From NCBI GenBank assembly GCA_966248875.1, contig CBINBI010000001.1:69727-133726 (forward strand): a DNA stretch of 64,000 nucleotides, in the 5' to 3' direction. Shown piece after piece: positions 26,440-35,185 of this stretch; position 1 is the stretch's first letter, and each line of letters opens with the position of its first letter. Origin of the DNA: Dokdonella_A sp966248875. Its GTDB lineage: Bacteria; Pseudomonadota; Gammaproteobacteria; Xanthomonadales; Rhodanobacteraceae. The notes beneath the pieces were generated by a model. That model was not told the DNA's origin. It was given only the letters and a program-made list of their open reading frames with translations, and did not search any database. The position numbers were made by a program, and so were the translations under genes.

Positions 26440-27831
26440 TCACGGCTCCCCACCGCTCCGTGTTTCGGTGACGGCCGCCGCGAACCGCGCGCGGATGCGC
26501 AGCCCGGCGCGCCGGCCGTTCGCGGCCGGCCCGAGCTCGATCTCGCCGCCGTGGGCCCATACGCGCTCGCGCATGCCGGCGAGGCCGTTGCCGCGATGAA
26601 GCGCGGCGTCCGCCGAATCCAGGCCGACGCCGTCGTCCTCGACGGACCACTCGATGCCGCCGTCGGGACCCGGACCGACGCGGATCTCGACGCGCGTCGC
26701 ATCGGCATGCCGCGTCGCGTTTGTCAGCGCTTCCTGCGTCAGCCGGTACAGCGCGAGCGCAAGGTCGTCCGGCAGCACGCGGCCGTCGATCTGGCAGGAC
26801 AGCGTGTATTCCGCGCGGCGCCCGGGGCGCCGCCGCCAGCTTTCGACGAGATCGTCGAGCAGGCGCTCCAGCGGCACGCCGGTCGAGCCGTGCCCGCCGT
26901 GCGGACGCAGCCGGCTCAGGAGTTCCCGCACCTGCTCGTGGAAGCGCTCGCAATGCCGCGCCAGCCCGGCGACGACGTCGCGCAACGCGGGCGACGCCGA
27001 CGTCTGGTGCGCCAGCCAGGCGACATCGGCGCGCATCGCGGTCAGTGTCTGGCCGAGCTCGTCGTGCAGCTCGCGCGCGATGCGTGCGCGCTCCTCCTCC
27101 TGCGAAGACACGAGCTTGAGGCTCAGCGTGCGCCGCGCCTCCTGCGCGCCGGCGAGCGTCGAGGCGAGATGATTGAGCGCACCTGCGATGCGATCCAGCT
27201 CCGCGACCGGCAGTGTCGGCAGGCGGTACGCGAAATCGTTGCGCTCGTACCGCTCGATGGCGTGCTGGATCGGCTGCAGCGGCGCCAGCGTGCGGCGCAG
27301 CGCCCAGTACACCGCCAGCAGCAGGGCGACGCCGTAACCGACGAGCACGACCAGCATGCCGAGCAGGTTGTCCAGCGCCTCGCGCTGCTCGCTGGTGGGA
27401 TCGAGGGACAACGCTGCGACGTAGCGTGCGCCGTCGTCGCGCGCGAGTGTCCACGGGCCCGACGGATCGACCTGCACCGAGCGCATGCCCGGCGCGATCA
27501 GGGCGAACAGGCGCTCCAGCACACTGGTCGATCGCGCACGGCGCGGAGCGACCAGGGTTTCGCCGCCGACGTCGCGCAGCTCGAGCTGGATGTGACGGAG
27601 CTGGCCGTCCGCGTTGATCCGCCGCAGCGCCGAAACATGGCCGTCGGCGTCGGCCTCGGGCCCGTTCTCGAGCGCGTAGAGATGCTCGAACAAGCGCACG
27701 GTCTCGAGCGCACCCTGCTCTTCCCGCTGCACGTCGTATTGCGCGCGCCACAACGCGAGCGCCAGCGCCGCGAGCAGGATCACGGTGCTGACGGCAACGA
27801 TGCGCGTAGCGAGGTATCGCGAGATCCGCAT
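26440..27831 (-). CDS. Membrane sensor histidine kinase (NarX/UhpB type)
   Basis: This 463-residue kinase has an N-terminal transmembrane helix (about 9-27), a periplasmic sensor region of about 130 residues, a second transmembrane helix (about 157-177), a HAMP segment, the HisKA_3 phospho-His motif ARELHDELGQTL and a HATPase domain with NATRHADA and GNGLAGMRER. This class pairs with NarL-type regulators, as encoded convergently next door. The ATG at 27831 sits at the start of the first transmembrane segment; longer frames add a polar extension. What it senses is unknown; alcohols, formaldehyde or lanthanides are possible from context. Confidence 0.92.
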   Translation of the reverse strand: MRISRYLATRIVAVSTVILLAALALALWRAQYDVQREEQGALETVRLFEHLYALENGPEADADGHVSALRRINADGQLRHIQLELRDVGGETLVAPRRARSTSVLERLFALIAPGMRSVQVDPSGPWTLARDDGARYVAALSLDPTSEQREALDNLLGMLVVLVGYGVALLLAVYWALRRTLAPLQPIQHAIERYERNDFAYRLPTLPVAELDRIAGALNHLASTLAGAQEARRTLSLKLVSSQEEERARIARELHDELGQTLTAMRADVAWLAHQTSASPALRDVVAGLARHCERFHEQVRELLSRLRPHGGHGSTGVPLERLLDDLVESWRRRPGRRAEYTLSCQIDGRVLPDDLALALYRLTQEALTNATRHADATRVEIRVGPGPDGGIEWSVEDDGVGLDSADAALHRGNGLAGMRERVWAHGGEIELGPAANGRRAGLRIRARFAAAVTETRSGGEP

Positions 27832-27919
27832 GGAACCACCCCGTCGGACAGAGCTGTCATCTTGCTCGCGCCGGTGCGACGGCGCCACGTGCGCGCTTCC
27901 GTCGCGGCGCAGCATCGAT

Positions 27920-27934
27920 CGGGAAGTTTTCCCG
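27920..27934. promoter_or_regulatory. Palindromic operator between kinase and TonB receptor genes
   Basis: CGGGAA-GTT-TTCCCG is a perfect dyad lying 88 bases from each of the two divergent start codons (27831 and 28023). An equivalent palindrome with a different spacer is at 34984-34998. It is a good candidate site of the NarL-type regulator; this is inferred. Confidence 0.55.
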
Positions 27935-28022
27935 GAGCGATCCCCGCTAGTCTGGCGAGGCGATCCGGCGAGCTGCCGCCCGCGGGATCGCGTCGAGGAA
28001 AAAGCTTACGGGGGAATGCTTG

Positions 28023-30377
28023 ATGCCGCACCGAAACCGCACCCTGCGAATGCAGGGCGCTATCGCCGAGACCGCGTTGGCGGTCGCAATGACGGCCGCG
28101 ATCGCGGCCGCGCTGCCGCTCGCCGCACACGCGCAGGCCGAGTCCGAGCCGAAGAGCGAGGATGTCACCACGCTCGATCTCGTCACCATTGTCGGCGTGA
28201 CGCCGGTCGCCGGCACCGACATCGAGATCGAGAAGCTGCCGTATCACGTGCAGTCCGCCGACGACGAGGCGCTTGACCGCGCGCAGGCGCTCGATCTCAG
28301 CGATTTCATGAACCGGAATTTCGCCGGCATCACGGTCAACCAGGCGCAGGACAATCCGTTGCAGCCGGACCTTCAGTTCCGCGGCTTCACGGCGACGCCG
28401 CTGCTCGGCGGCTCGGAAGGCGTTTCGGTCTATCTCGACGGCGTGCGCATCAACGAGGTGTTCGGCGACACCGTCAACTGGGATCTCATCCCTGAGGACG
28501 CGATCGAGCGCATGAGCCTCATGTCCGGATCGAACCCGGTGTTCGGCCTCAACACGCTGGGCGGCGCGATCTCGCTGCAGACGAAGACGGGCTTCAGCGA
28601 TCCCGGCACGCGCGCCGAGGTCTACGGCGGTTCGTTCGAGCGCTGGAACGCCTCACTGGAAACCGGCGGCAATTCCGGTGCGTGGGGCTGGTATCTGATG
28701 GGCCGCTACTTCGACGAGGACGGCTGGCGCGACCGGTCGCCGTCGCGCTCGTCGAACTTCTACGGCACGCTGTCGTGGCGCGGCGACGGAGCCTCGCTGG
28801 ATCTGCACCTCGGCCACGGCGACACCGACCTCACCGGCAACGGCTCGGCGCCGATCGAGGCGCTGGCAGCGCGTTACGCAAGCATCTTCACCGCACCCGA
28901 CAACACGAAGAACACGCTCGATCTCGCCAGCCTGCAGGGCAGCTTCGACTTCAGCGACGCGACGAAGCTCTCGTTCACGGCCTATCACCGCAAGGTCGAT
29001 TCGACCTCGTACAACGGCGACGCCAGCGAGTTCGAGGAATGCGATGACGACGATGAGATCCTCTGCGACGATGACGAGCCGGTGCTCGACCAGCACGGAC
29101 GGCCCATTCCCGAAGAGTTCGACGCGATCAACAACCTGAGCCATCGCAGGCAGGTCGCGGACGGCGGCACCCTGCAGCTCGCCTTCTCTCAGCCGATCGG
29201 CGGCATGGAGAACCAGCTCGTCGTCGGCGTCGACTACACGGAAGGGCACCTCCGCTTCGATTCGTCGGTGGAGGCGTCGATGCTGCAGGACGATCGCGTG
29301 ACCGTGCCGAACACCGGTATCTTCATTCCCGAAGACGCGCTCGCCGTGCGCACCCGCACCGAGACGACCGGCGTGTATCTCACCGACACGCTCTCGATCA
29401 CCGACCGGCTCGCCGCGACGGTCTCGGCCCGGCACAATCACACGCGCACGAAGATCCGTGATCGCACCGGCGAGAATCCCGATCTCGACGGTAACCACAG
29501 CTTCTCGCGCGTCAACCCGGCAGCCGGCATCACGTATCGGTGGAGTCCGGAGCTGAGCTTCTACGGCGGCTACAGCGAAGCGACGCGCGCACCGACGCCG
29601 GTCGAGCTCACCTGCGCGGACGAGGACGCGCCCTGCAAGCTGCCCAACCAGTTCCTCGCCGATCCGCCGCTGAAGCAGGTGGTGGCCAAGTCCTGGGAAG
29701 GCGGCCTGCGCGGCCGTTTCGGCGACGCGGCCGCGGACCGCGTCGACTGGCATCTCGGCGTGTTCCGCACCACCAACGTCGACGACATCCTGTTCCAGGC
29801 AACCGGCGGCTCGGCGTCGAACGAAGGCTTCTTCGCGAACGTCGGCGACACGCGCCGCCAGGGCATCGAGGCGAGTCTGGACGGCGTTGCGCTCGACAGG
29901 CGCCTCCGCTGGTACGCGAATTACACGTATCTCGACGCGACCTATCGCACCGACTTCACCGAGAACAGCGCGAATCATCCGGACGCGGACGACGACGGCC
30001 TGATCGCCGTGCACCGCGGCGACAGGATCCCCGGACTGCCCGAGCACAGCTTCAAGCTCGGCGCGGACTTCGCGCTGTTCGAGGGATTCAGCATCGGCGG
30101 CGACGTGATCGCCAACTCGGGCCAGTATCTGCGCAGCGACGAGGCGAACCTGCTGCCGAAGACGCCGGGTTACACGGTGGTCAACCTGCGCGCGATCTAC
30201 AATCTCAACGCGCATGTCTCGGTGTTCGGCCGCGTCGAGAACGTGTTCGACCGCAAGTACTACACGTTCGGCACGCTCGGCGAGCCGGACGAAGTGTTCC
30301 CCGAATTCGAGGACCCGCGCTTCTACAGTCCGGCGCAGCCGCGCGCGGCCTGGATCGGCGTGCGCATTGCGTTGTAG
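28023..30377 (+). CDS. TonB-dependent receptor, candidate lanthanide/metallophore importer
   Basis: This 784-residue outer-membrane receptor has a signal peptide ending AAHAQA, a TonB-box-like TLDLVTIVG, a plug domain with DLQFRGFTATPLLGGSEGVSVYLDG and NPVFGLNTLGGAI, and a barrel with a final strand ending WIGVRIAL. An extracellular-type loop holds C340-DDDDEIL-C348-DDDE, an unusually acidic segment framed by two Cys, suited to hard-metal binding. Set in the xoxF island beside its regulators, it may import lanthanides or a lanthanophore, as LutH-type receptors do; this is inference. GGGGGA precedes the ATG. Confidence 0.88.
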   Translation: MPHRNRTLRMQGAIAETALAVAMTAAIAAALPLAAHAQAESEPKSEDVTTLDLVTIVGVTPVAGTDIEIEKLPYHVQSADDEALDRAQALDLSDFMNRNFAGITVNQAQDNPLQPDLQFRGFTATPLLGGSEGVSVYLDGVRINEVFGDTVNWDLIPEDAIERMSLMSGSNPVFGLNTLGGAISLQTKTGFSDPGTRAEVYGGSFERWNASLETGGNSGAWGWYLMGRYFDEDGWRDRSPSRSSNFYGTLSWRGDGASLDLHLGHGDTDLTGNGSAPIEALAARYASIFTAPDNTKNTLDLASLQGSFDFSDATKLSFTAYHRKVDSTSYNGDASEFEECDDDDEILCDDDEPVLDQHGRPIPEEFDAINNLSHRRQVADGGTLQLAFSQPIGGMENQLVVGVDYTEGHLRFDSSVEASMLQDDRVTVPNTGIFIPEDALAVRTRTETTGVYLTDTLSITDRLAATVSARHNHTRTKIRDRTGENPDLDGNHSFSRVNPAAGITYRWSPELSFYGGYSEATRAPTPVELTCADEDAPCKLPNQFLADPPLKQVVAKSWEGGLRGRFGDAAADRVDWHLGVFRTTNVDDILFQATGGSASNEGFFANVGDTRRQGIEASLDGVALDRRLRWYANYTYLDATYRTDFTENSANHPDADDDGLIAVHRGDRIPGLPEHSFKLGADFALFEGFSIGGDVIANSGQYLRSDEANLLPKTPGYTVVNLRAIYNLNAHVSVFGRVENVFDRKYYTFGTLGEPDEVFPEFEDPRFYSPAQPRAAWIGVRIAL

Positions 30378-30432
30378 CAGGCGGCAGCGTTTTCTCTGCC
30401 GGTTGCGGTGGCGCTTTCACGCCTGGCGCGTT

Positions 30433-32574
30433 TCAGGGCGTCCAGAGCCATTGGACGCCCAGGAGGTACGTCCTTCCCGGCGCCGGCTCGAAGAAGCGGC
30501 CGTTGCCGTCGTTGACGATGACCGAGCCTGCGTACTTGCGATCGAGCGCGTTCTCGACAGCGAAGAACGTGCGCAGGTGGCCTGATGGCAGATCGAAGCC
30601 GTAGCCGACGTCGGCGTTCAGCACGAAATACGATGGCGCCGAGTCGGTGCCGAGATCGTTGACCGGCACCGATGCGACGTAGTCGCCGCCGAGCGCGGCG
30701 CGCCAGCCGGACTCGTGGCCCCATTCGATCGCGGCGGAGATGTCGGTCTTCGGTACACCGGGAATCCGCGTGCCGGCGGGCACCGGCGTGTTCGGCGCCG
30801 GGCACGGCGTGCCTGAACAGGTGAGGAAGCCCGTCCGGAACGTCGCATCGAGCCAGGTGTAGGCGAAGCGCACGCGCCAGTCGTCGGCGATGCGCGCGAC
30901 GAGCGCGACCTCGGCGCCCTGGCGCCTCGCCTTGCCGATGTTCTGGTACGTCGTGCGGCCGCCGGAGTTGGTAGCGACGGCGAGCTCGTCGTCGGTGTCG
31001 GCGCGGAACACCGCAGCGCTCGCGTCGATCGCCGGCGTCGGCTTCAGCTTCACGCCGATCTCGCTGTTCCGGCTCTTCGCCGGGACGAGATTGAACGCGA
31101 GCCCCGGACCGCCGTCGCTGCGATAGGCGAGCTCGTTGAACGTCGGCGTCTCGAAGCCTTTGCCGTAGGAGGCGTAGACGTGCGTGGTGTCCGAGGCGCG
31201 CCACATCAGGCCCGCGACCGGAGTCGTCGCGCTGTAGCTGACATGCCCGCTGTCGTCCGGATTGCTGCCGGTGACGTAGTGGTCATCGGAGTTGAACTTG
31301 ACTTCGCTGTGGCGCACGCCGGCCGTCAGCGACCACGCATCGGCGAAGGTCCAGGTCGCCTGCGCGTACTGGTCGAAGTTGAACACCGTGTCGTCCTCGT
31401 TGCGGCGCAGCGCGCCGCGAACGCCGAGCGTGTCGCCGACGAAGTTCTCGTAGCCCTTGCGGGTCTGTTCCTGACGGTCGTAGTTGACGCCGGCGGCGAT
31501 CTCGAACGGACGGCCGGCAAGGTCGCCCTTCCATACCCAGCGCAGATCGGCGCCGCCGTAGCGGCTGCCGAGATCGACGACGCCGCCCGAGTGCAGCGGA
31601 TTGGCCTGCGCGGAGGCCGGAATCGACAGAAACTGCGTGACGTCGCGCTGGCCGTAGTAGCCCGTCACGCGCAGCGTATTGCCGCCGCCGAACGGCTGCT
31701 CGTAGACCGCACCGCCCTGTGACTGCTGCACGCTCTTGCGCGTGTTGAACTGCTCGGCGACGGGCGCCACGCCGCGCGGATCGTCCTCGAACTGCTCGCG
31801 GGTGAGGCCGAGCGGATCCTGCGCGCCGGGAATGTTCACCGTGTTGAGCAGCAGCGTCAGCCTGCCGCCGCCGCCGAGCGCGATGTTGAGCTTGCCGTTG
31901 CCCGACTCGCGCTGCGCGGCGCTGTGATCGCGATAGCCGTCCGTCTCGAAATGCGTGAAATCTACGTTGTAGTCGGCCGGGCCCGCCGAGCCGCGCGCGT
32001 TGACGCTGGCGCGCAGCGTGTCGTAGCTCTGGCCGACGAGCCCGAACTTGTATTGCGGAGAATCGGTGCCGTCCGCCGTGAAGAGCTGGATCACGCCGCC
32101 GGACGAGTTGCCGTACAGCGCGGAGAACGGGCCGCGCAGCACCTCGACGCGCTCGGCAGAGTCGAGATTGAAATGCGAGACCTGGCCCTGCCCATCCGGC
32201 ATCGTGGCCGGGATGCCGTCGGTGTAGATCCTGACGCCGCGCACGCCGAAGGTCGAGCGCGCGCCGAAGCCGCGGATCGAGATCTGCTCGTCCTGCGCGT
32301 AGTTCTGCCGGTCGCGCGCGAGCAGGCCGGGAATCCCGTCCAGGAACTCGGACGGATTCACCCCGAGCGTGTCGGTGGCGTCGCCGATCGGCACCGAGTC
32401 GATCGAAGCCGGCACGTCGAATGCCGACCGCTCGGTGCGCGTCGCGGTGACGACGATGTCGGGAAGTCGGCTGGTCTCCGCGTCCGGCACGTCAGGCTCG
32501 GCCGCCGGAGCGGAACCGGCGGCGAAACCGATGACGGCGAGCACGCGAATGGTGCCCGATCCTGCGTAGCGCAT
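30433..32574 (-). CDS. pqqU: TonB-dependent PQQ receptor PqqU (YncD-like)
   Basis: This 713-residue receptor is very similar from end to end to my recollection of E. coli YncD/PqqU, the outer-membrane transporter for PQQ: the plug phrases NYAQDEQISIRGFGARSTFG, GIPATMPDGQGQ and RGPFSALYGNSSGG, the barrel phrases YGKGFETPTFNELAYR and SGGRTTYQNIGKARRQGAE, and the C-terminal GSVIVNDGNGRFFEP. It would take up external PQQ, the cofactor of XoxF. A signal peptide ends APAAE. It converges with the other TonB receptor gene. No pqq biosynthesis gene is in this window. Confidence 0.85.
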   Translation of the reverse strand: MRYAGSGTIRVLAVIGFAAGSAPAAEPDVPDAETSRLPDIVVTATRTERSAFDVPASIDSVPIGDATDTLGVNPSEFLDGIPGLLARDRQNYAQDEQISIRGFGARSTFGVRGVRIYTDGIPATMPDGQGQVSHFNLDSAERVEVLRGPFSALYGNSSGGVIQLFTADGTDSPQYKFGLVGQSYDTLRASVNARGSAGPADYNVDFTHFETDGYRDHSAAQRESGNGKLNIALGGGGRLTLLLNTVNIPGAQDPLGLTREQFEDDPRGVAPVAEQFNTRKSVQQSQGGAVYEQPFGGGNTLRVTGYYGQRDVTQFLSIPASAQANPLHSGGVVDLGSRYGGADLRWVWKGDLAGRPFEIAAGVNYDRQEQTRKGYENFVGDTLGVRGALRRNEDDTVFNFDQYAQATWTFADAWSLTAGVRHSEVKFNSDDHYVTGSNPDDSGHVSYSATTPVAGLMWRASDTTHVYASYGKGFETPTFNELAYRSDGGPGLAFNLVPAKSRNSEIGVKLKPTPAIDASAAVFRADTDDELAVATNSGGRTTYQNIGKARRQGAEVALVARIADDWRVRFAYTWLDATFRTGFLTCSGTPCPAPNTPVPAGTRIPGVPKTDISAAIEWGHESGWRAALGGDYVASVPVNDLGTDSAPSYFVLNADVGYGFDLPSGHLRTFFAVENALDRKYAGSVIVNDGNGRFFEPAPGRTYLLGVQWLWTP

Positions 32575-32910
32575 GTTTGGCCCCGTATCGGCCGCGTCCG
32601 TTGTTGGCGATGCGGCGGTAGCCTCGATGCTACAGGCGGCGCTGCGCGTTCGGCCTCACGAAAATCTTGAAAAGCGGCGGGCGGTGCGAGCGGCGCTGGC
32701 AGGCACGAGTCATGAGTGGGCTCCAGCCCACCGTACATCGCACGATGCTGACGCAACAGCGATGGGGCAAGGCCCACCCTATGCGACTTGCAGGACAATG
32801 AGATGGGCTCCAGCCCACCCGCATATCGCATGACGCTGACGCACAAATGAATGAGCCCCGGCCCACCGCAAAACCGCATGAGCTGCCGCAAGCCCGGCTC
32901 GGAGCGCTCC
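32575..32910. other. 336-base gap with repeat array between pqqU and the AcoR-like gene
   Basis: It should contain the pqqU promoter on the minus strand (about 32575-32700), where I see no clear sigma-54 or sigma-70 element. The remainder is the repeat array at 32716-32890 just downstream of the AcoR-like gene. Confidence 0.5.
32716..32890. repeat. Tandem array of REP-like palindromes (TGGGCTCCAGCCCA type)
   Basis: About four imperfect units of roughly 45 bases are seen, each with a TGGGCTCCAGCCCACC-like palindrome followed by ATCGCA and GACGCTGACGCA. Units start near 32716, 32762, 32803 and 32853; the first and third are best preserved. The palindrome core also appears as TGGGCTTCAGCCCA at 50728-50796, so this is a dispersed family. 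It lies at the 3' end of the AcoR-like gene and could stabilise or end its transcript. Confidence 0.75.
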
Positions 32911-34908
32911 CTACTCCGCGAGCGGAATCTGATGCTTGCGGATCTTGCGGTACAGCGTGTTGCGGCTGACTCCGAGCGCATCCGCCGTGTGCGTGATGTT
33001 CCAGCGGTTGCGCTCGAGCTCCCTCAGCAGCGTCGCGTGCTCGGCGGTGTCGAGCGGAGTGCGGCAGCAGCTGTCGGCGGACGCCACGGACGCGGCTGCC
33101 GGAGCGGTTGCGCTCGCCGTCGTTGCCGCGTGCGGCTCTTCGCCGGCGTAGTCGAGCAGCTCCTGCGGCAGGTTCGTCAGGCGGATCACGTTGTCGCGGC
33201 AGAGCGCGGCCGCCGTGCGCAGCACGTTGCGCAGCTGGCGGATGTTGCCGGGCCAGTGATAGTTGAGCAGCGCGTGCAGCGCATCGGGTTGGATGCGCAC
33301 CGGCTCGCCGCCCGGATTCTCCTCGTGCAGCAGCACTTCGATCAGCTCGGCGCGATCGGCGCGGTCCTTCAAAAGCGGCAGGTGCAGCGTCGTGCCGTTG
33401 AGGCGGTAGTAGAGATCCTCGCGGAACTCGCCTTCCTGCACCATCTGGCGGATGTCGCGATGGCTCGCGCTGATGACGTGCAGGTCGACCGGCACGGGCG
33501 TGTCGCCGCCGAGCGGGACGATCTCGTACTCCTCGATGACGCGCAGGAGGCGCGTCTGCAGCGTCAGCGGCATGTCGCCGATTTCGTCGAGGAACAGCGT
33601 GCCGCCGGAGGATTGCAGGATCTTGCCGGGGCGGCCGTGGCGGTCTGCGTCGGTGAACGCGCCGCGCGTGTAGCCGAACAGCTCGCTTTCGATCAGCGAT
33701 TCGGGAATCGAGCCGCAGTTGACGGCGACGAACGCGCGGTTCGCCCACGGCGACATCTGGTGCAGCGCGCGGGCGAAGGCTTCCTTGCCCGTGCCGGTCG
33801 CGCCCTGCAGCAGAATCGGCACGCGCTTGCTGAAGAGCTGCTGCGCGCAATGGAAATTGTGCTGCATGCGCGGATCGGCGCCGACATGGCGCGCGCCATC
33901 GGCAAGCGGCACCACCGGCGCGTTGCGCACGGCTTCGGAGACGATGCGCGGCGCGCTTGCGGCATGCTCGGCCCGCTGCGGCGCCCGCACGAGCGCGAAG
34001 AAGCGACGGCCGTGGCGCACGTCGCGGATCGGCCAGATCGCCTGCGGCGCCGTCGTCGCGCGCTGGTCGAGCGTGGCGAACGCGAACTGGAACACGTCCT
34101 CGATCGACGAGCCGACCAGCGTCTTGCGGTCCGGATGGCCGAGCTGCGTCAGCGCGCTCTCGTTGACGGCGAGAATCCTGCCGTCGTCGCCGACCGCGAT
34201 CAGAGCCTCGTGCAGCAGGCCGACGAACTCGGGACGGCTGTGGAAGCGCAGCACCCAGGCGTGAGGGAACTCGCGCAGGAAATGGCAGCGCGCGATCAGG
34301 TTGGCCGACATGTTGACCAGCGCCATCGTGTGGCGCTGGATCACCCGCGTGTCGTTGCAGTTCACGCTCGACGCGTCGAGCACGCCGAGCAGGCCGCCGT
34401 TCGCGTCGAGGATCGGCGCGCCCGAGCACGACATGTTGAGGTTGTAGCCCATGAAGTGCTCGTCGCGATGAATCGTTACCGCGCGGTGCTCGACCACGCA
34501 GGTACCGAGGCCGTTCGTGCCTTCGTGCGGCTCGTCCCAGAGTGCGCCGTGCCAGAGGCCCGCCTGGCGGAACTCGCGCTTGAGCGTCGGATCGGTGATC
34601 GTCGAGAGGATCGTCGCATCGGCGTCGGCCAGGATGACGGCGTAGCCGGACCCCGCGATCTGGTCGTACAGGCTCTCCATTTCGGCCCGCGCGATGTTGA
34701 GCAACTCGCCGAGCTTCTGTTGCCGCTCGCGCAGCTGGTTCGCTTCGAGCACGGCGGTCGCGCGCGCCCCGTTCGGCTCCATCCCGTATTCGGTCAGACA
34801 CCGGTTCCAGGATTTGGCCACGTGCGGGGCGACCGACGTCCGCTGTTCACCGCGCACCGCGCGAATGATGCGGGACGCGTGCCTCACGACGATCGACGAG
34901 TCGCCCAT
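32911..34908 (-). CDS. AcoR-type sigma-54-dependent transcriptional activator
   Basis: This 665-residue enhancer-binding protein has an N-terminal GAF-like sensory region with the AcoR-family phrases NGLGTCVVEHRAVTIHRDEHF and CSGAPILDANGG, a PAS-like segment (about 200-300), a AAA+ domain with Walker A GATGTGKE and Walker B GGTLFLDEIGD, and a C-terminal Fis-type helix-turn-helix (NITHTADALGVSRNTLYRKIR). The sigma-54 contact loop reads GAFTDA instead of GAFTGA (Asp420). No acetoin catabolism genes are nearby, but two sigma-54 promoters lie in the island, so it probably drives xoxF and the formaldehyde genes. GAGGA precedes the ATG. Confidence 0.92.
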   Translation of the reverse strand: MGDSSIVVRHASRIIRAVRGEQRTSVAPHVAKSWNRCLTEYGMEPNGARATAVLEANQLRERQQKLGELLNIARAEMESLYDQIAGSGYAVILADADATILSTITDPTLKREFRQAGLWHGALWDEPHEGTNGLGTCVVEHRAVTIHRDEHFMGYNLNMSCSGAPILDANGGLLGVLDASSVNCNDTRVIQRHTMALVNMSANLIARCHFLREFPHAWVLRFHSRPEFVGLLHEALIAVGDDGRILAVNESALTQLGHPDRKTLVGSSIEDVFQFAFATLDQRATTAPQAIWPIRDVRHGRRFFALVRAPQRAEHAASAPRIVSEAVRNAPVVPLADGARHVGADPRMQHNFHCAQQLFSKRVPILLQGATGTGKEAFARALHQMSPWANRAFVAVNCGSIPESLIESELFGYTRGAFTDADRHGRPGKILQSSGGTLFLDEIGDMPLTLQTRLLRVIEEYEIVPLGGDTPVPVDLHVISASHRDIRQMVQEGEFREDLYYRLNGTTLHLPLLKDRADRAELIEVLLHEENPGGEPVRIQPDALHALLNYHWPGNIRQLRNVLRTAAALCRDNVIRLTNLPQELLDYAGEEPHAATTASATAPAAASVASADSCCRTPLDTAEHATLLRELERNRWNITHTADALGVSRNTLYRKIRKHQIPLAE

Positions 34909-34983
34909 GAGCAGTCCTCAGCGAGAATGTTTTTCGGGCCCGACGCGGGAGCTCGCGGAGCGGCGAGGCCAGGGGCGTGGGCG

Positions 34984-34998
34984 CGGGAATCTTTCCCG
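34984..34998. promoter_or_regulatory. Palindromic operator upstream of the AcoR-like gene
   Basis: CGGGAA-TCT-TTCCCG, with the same 6-base arms and 3-base spacer length as the site at 27920-27934, begins 76 bases before the AcoR-like start codon. Confidence 0.55.
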
Positions 34999-35185
34999 TG
35001 CAAAGAGTGGCCCTGCCCGCGCGAATAGGCAAACTGCACTGCAGCATGATCCGGACAGCCACACACCGGATCGGGTCCACTCGCGCGGATCATCCGGGCA
35101 TCGCCATGAGCCACGGCGGCCGACGCGGATTGCTGCAAAGCACAACCTCGCAGTTCAGTCCCGGCGCGGGCGACCGCCTGACCCG

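Noticed and set aside
30378..30432. Terminator between the convergent TonB receptor genes (CGGCAG...CTGCCG)
   Set aside because: The stem is only six bases with a T-rich loop and no U-run on either strand; too weak to list.
32716..32890. Possible CRISPR array
   Set aside because: Units are palindromic, imperfect and vary along their whole length; there are no exact repeats with unique spacers and no cas genes.
32911..34908. Acetoin catabolism locus suggested by the AcoR-like regulator
   Set aside because: No acoABC or related dehydrogenase genes are present; the context is methanol and formaldehyde oxidation.
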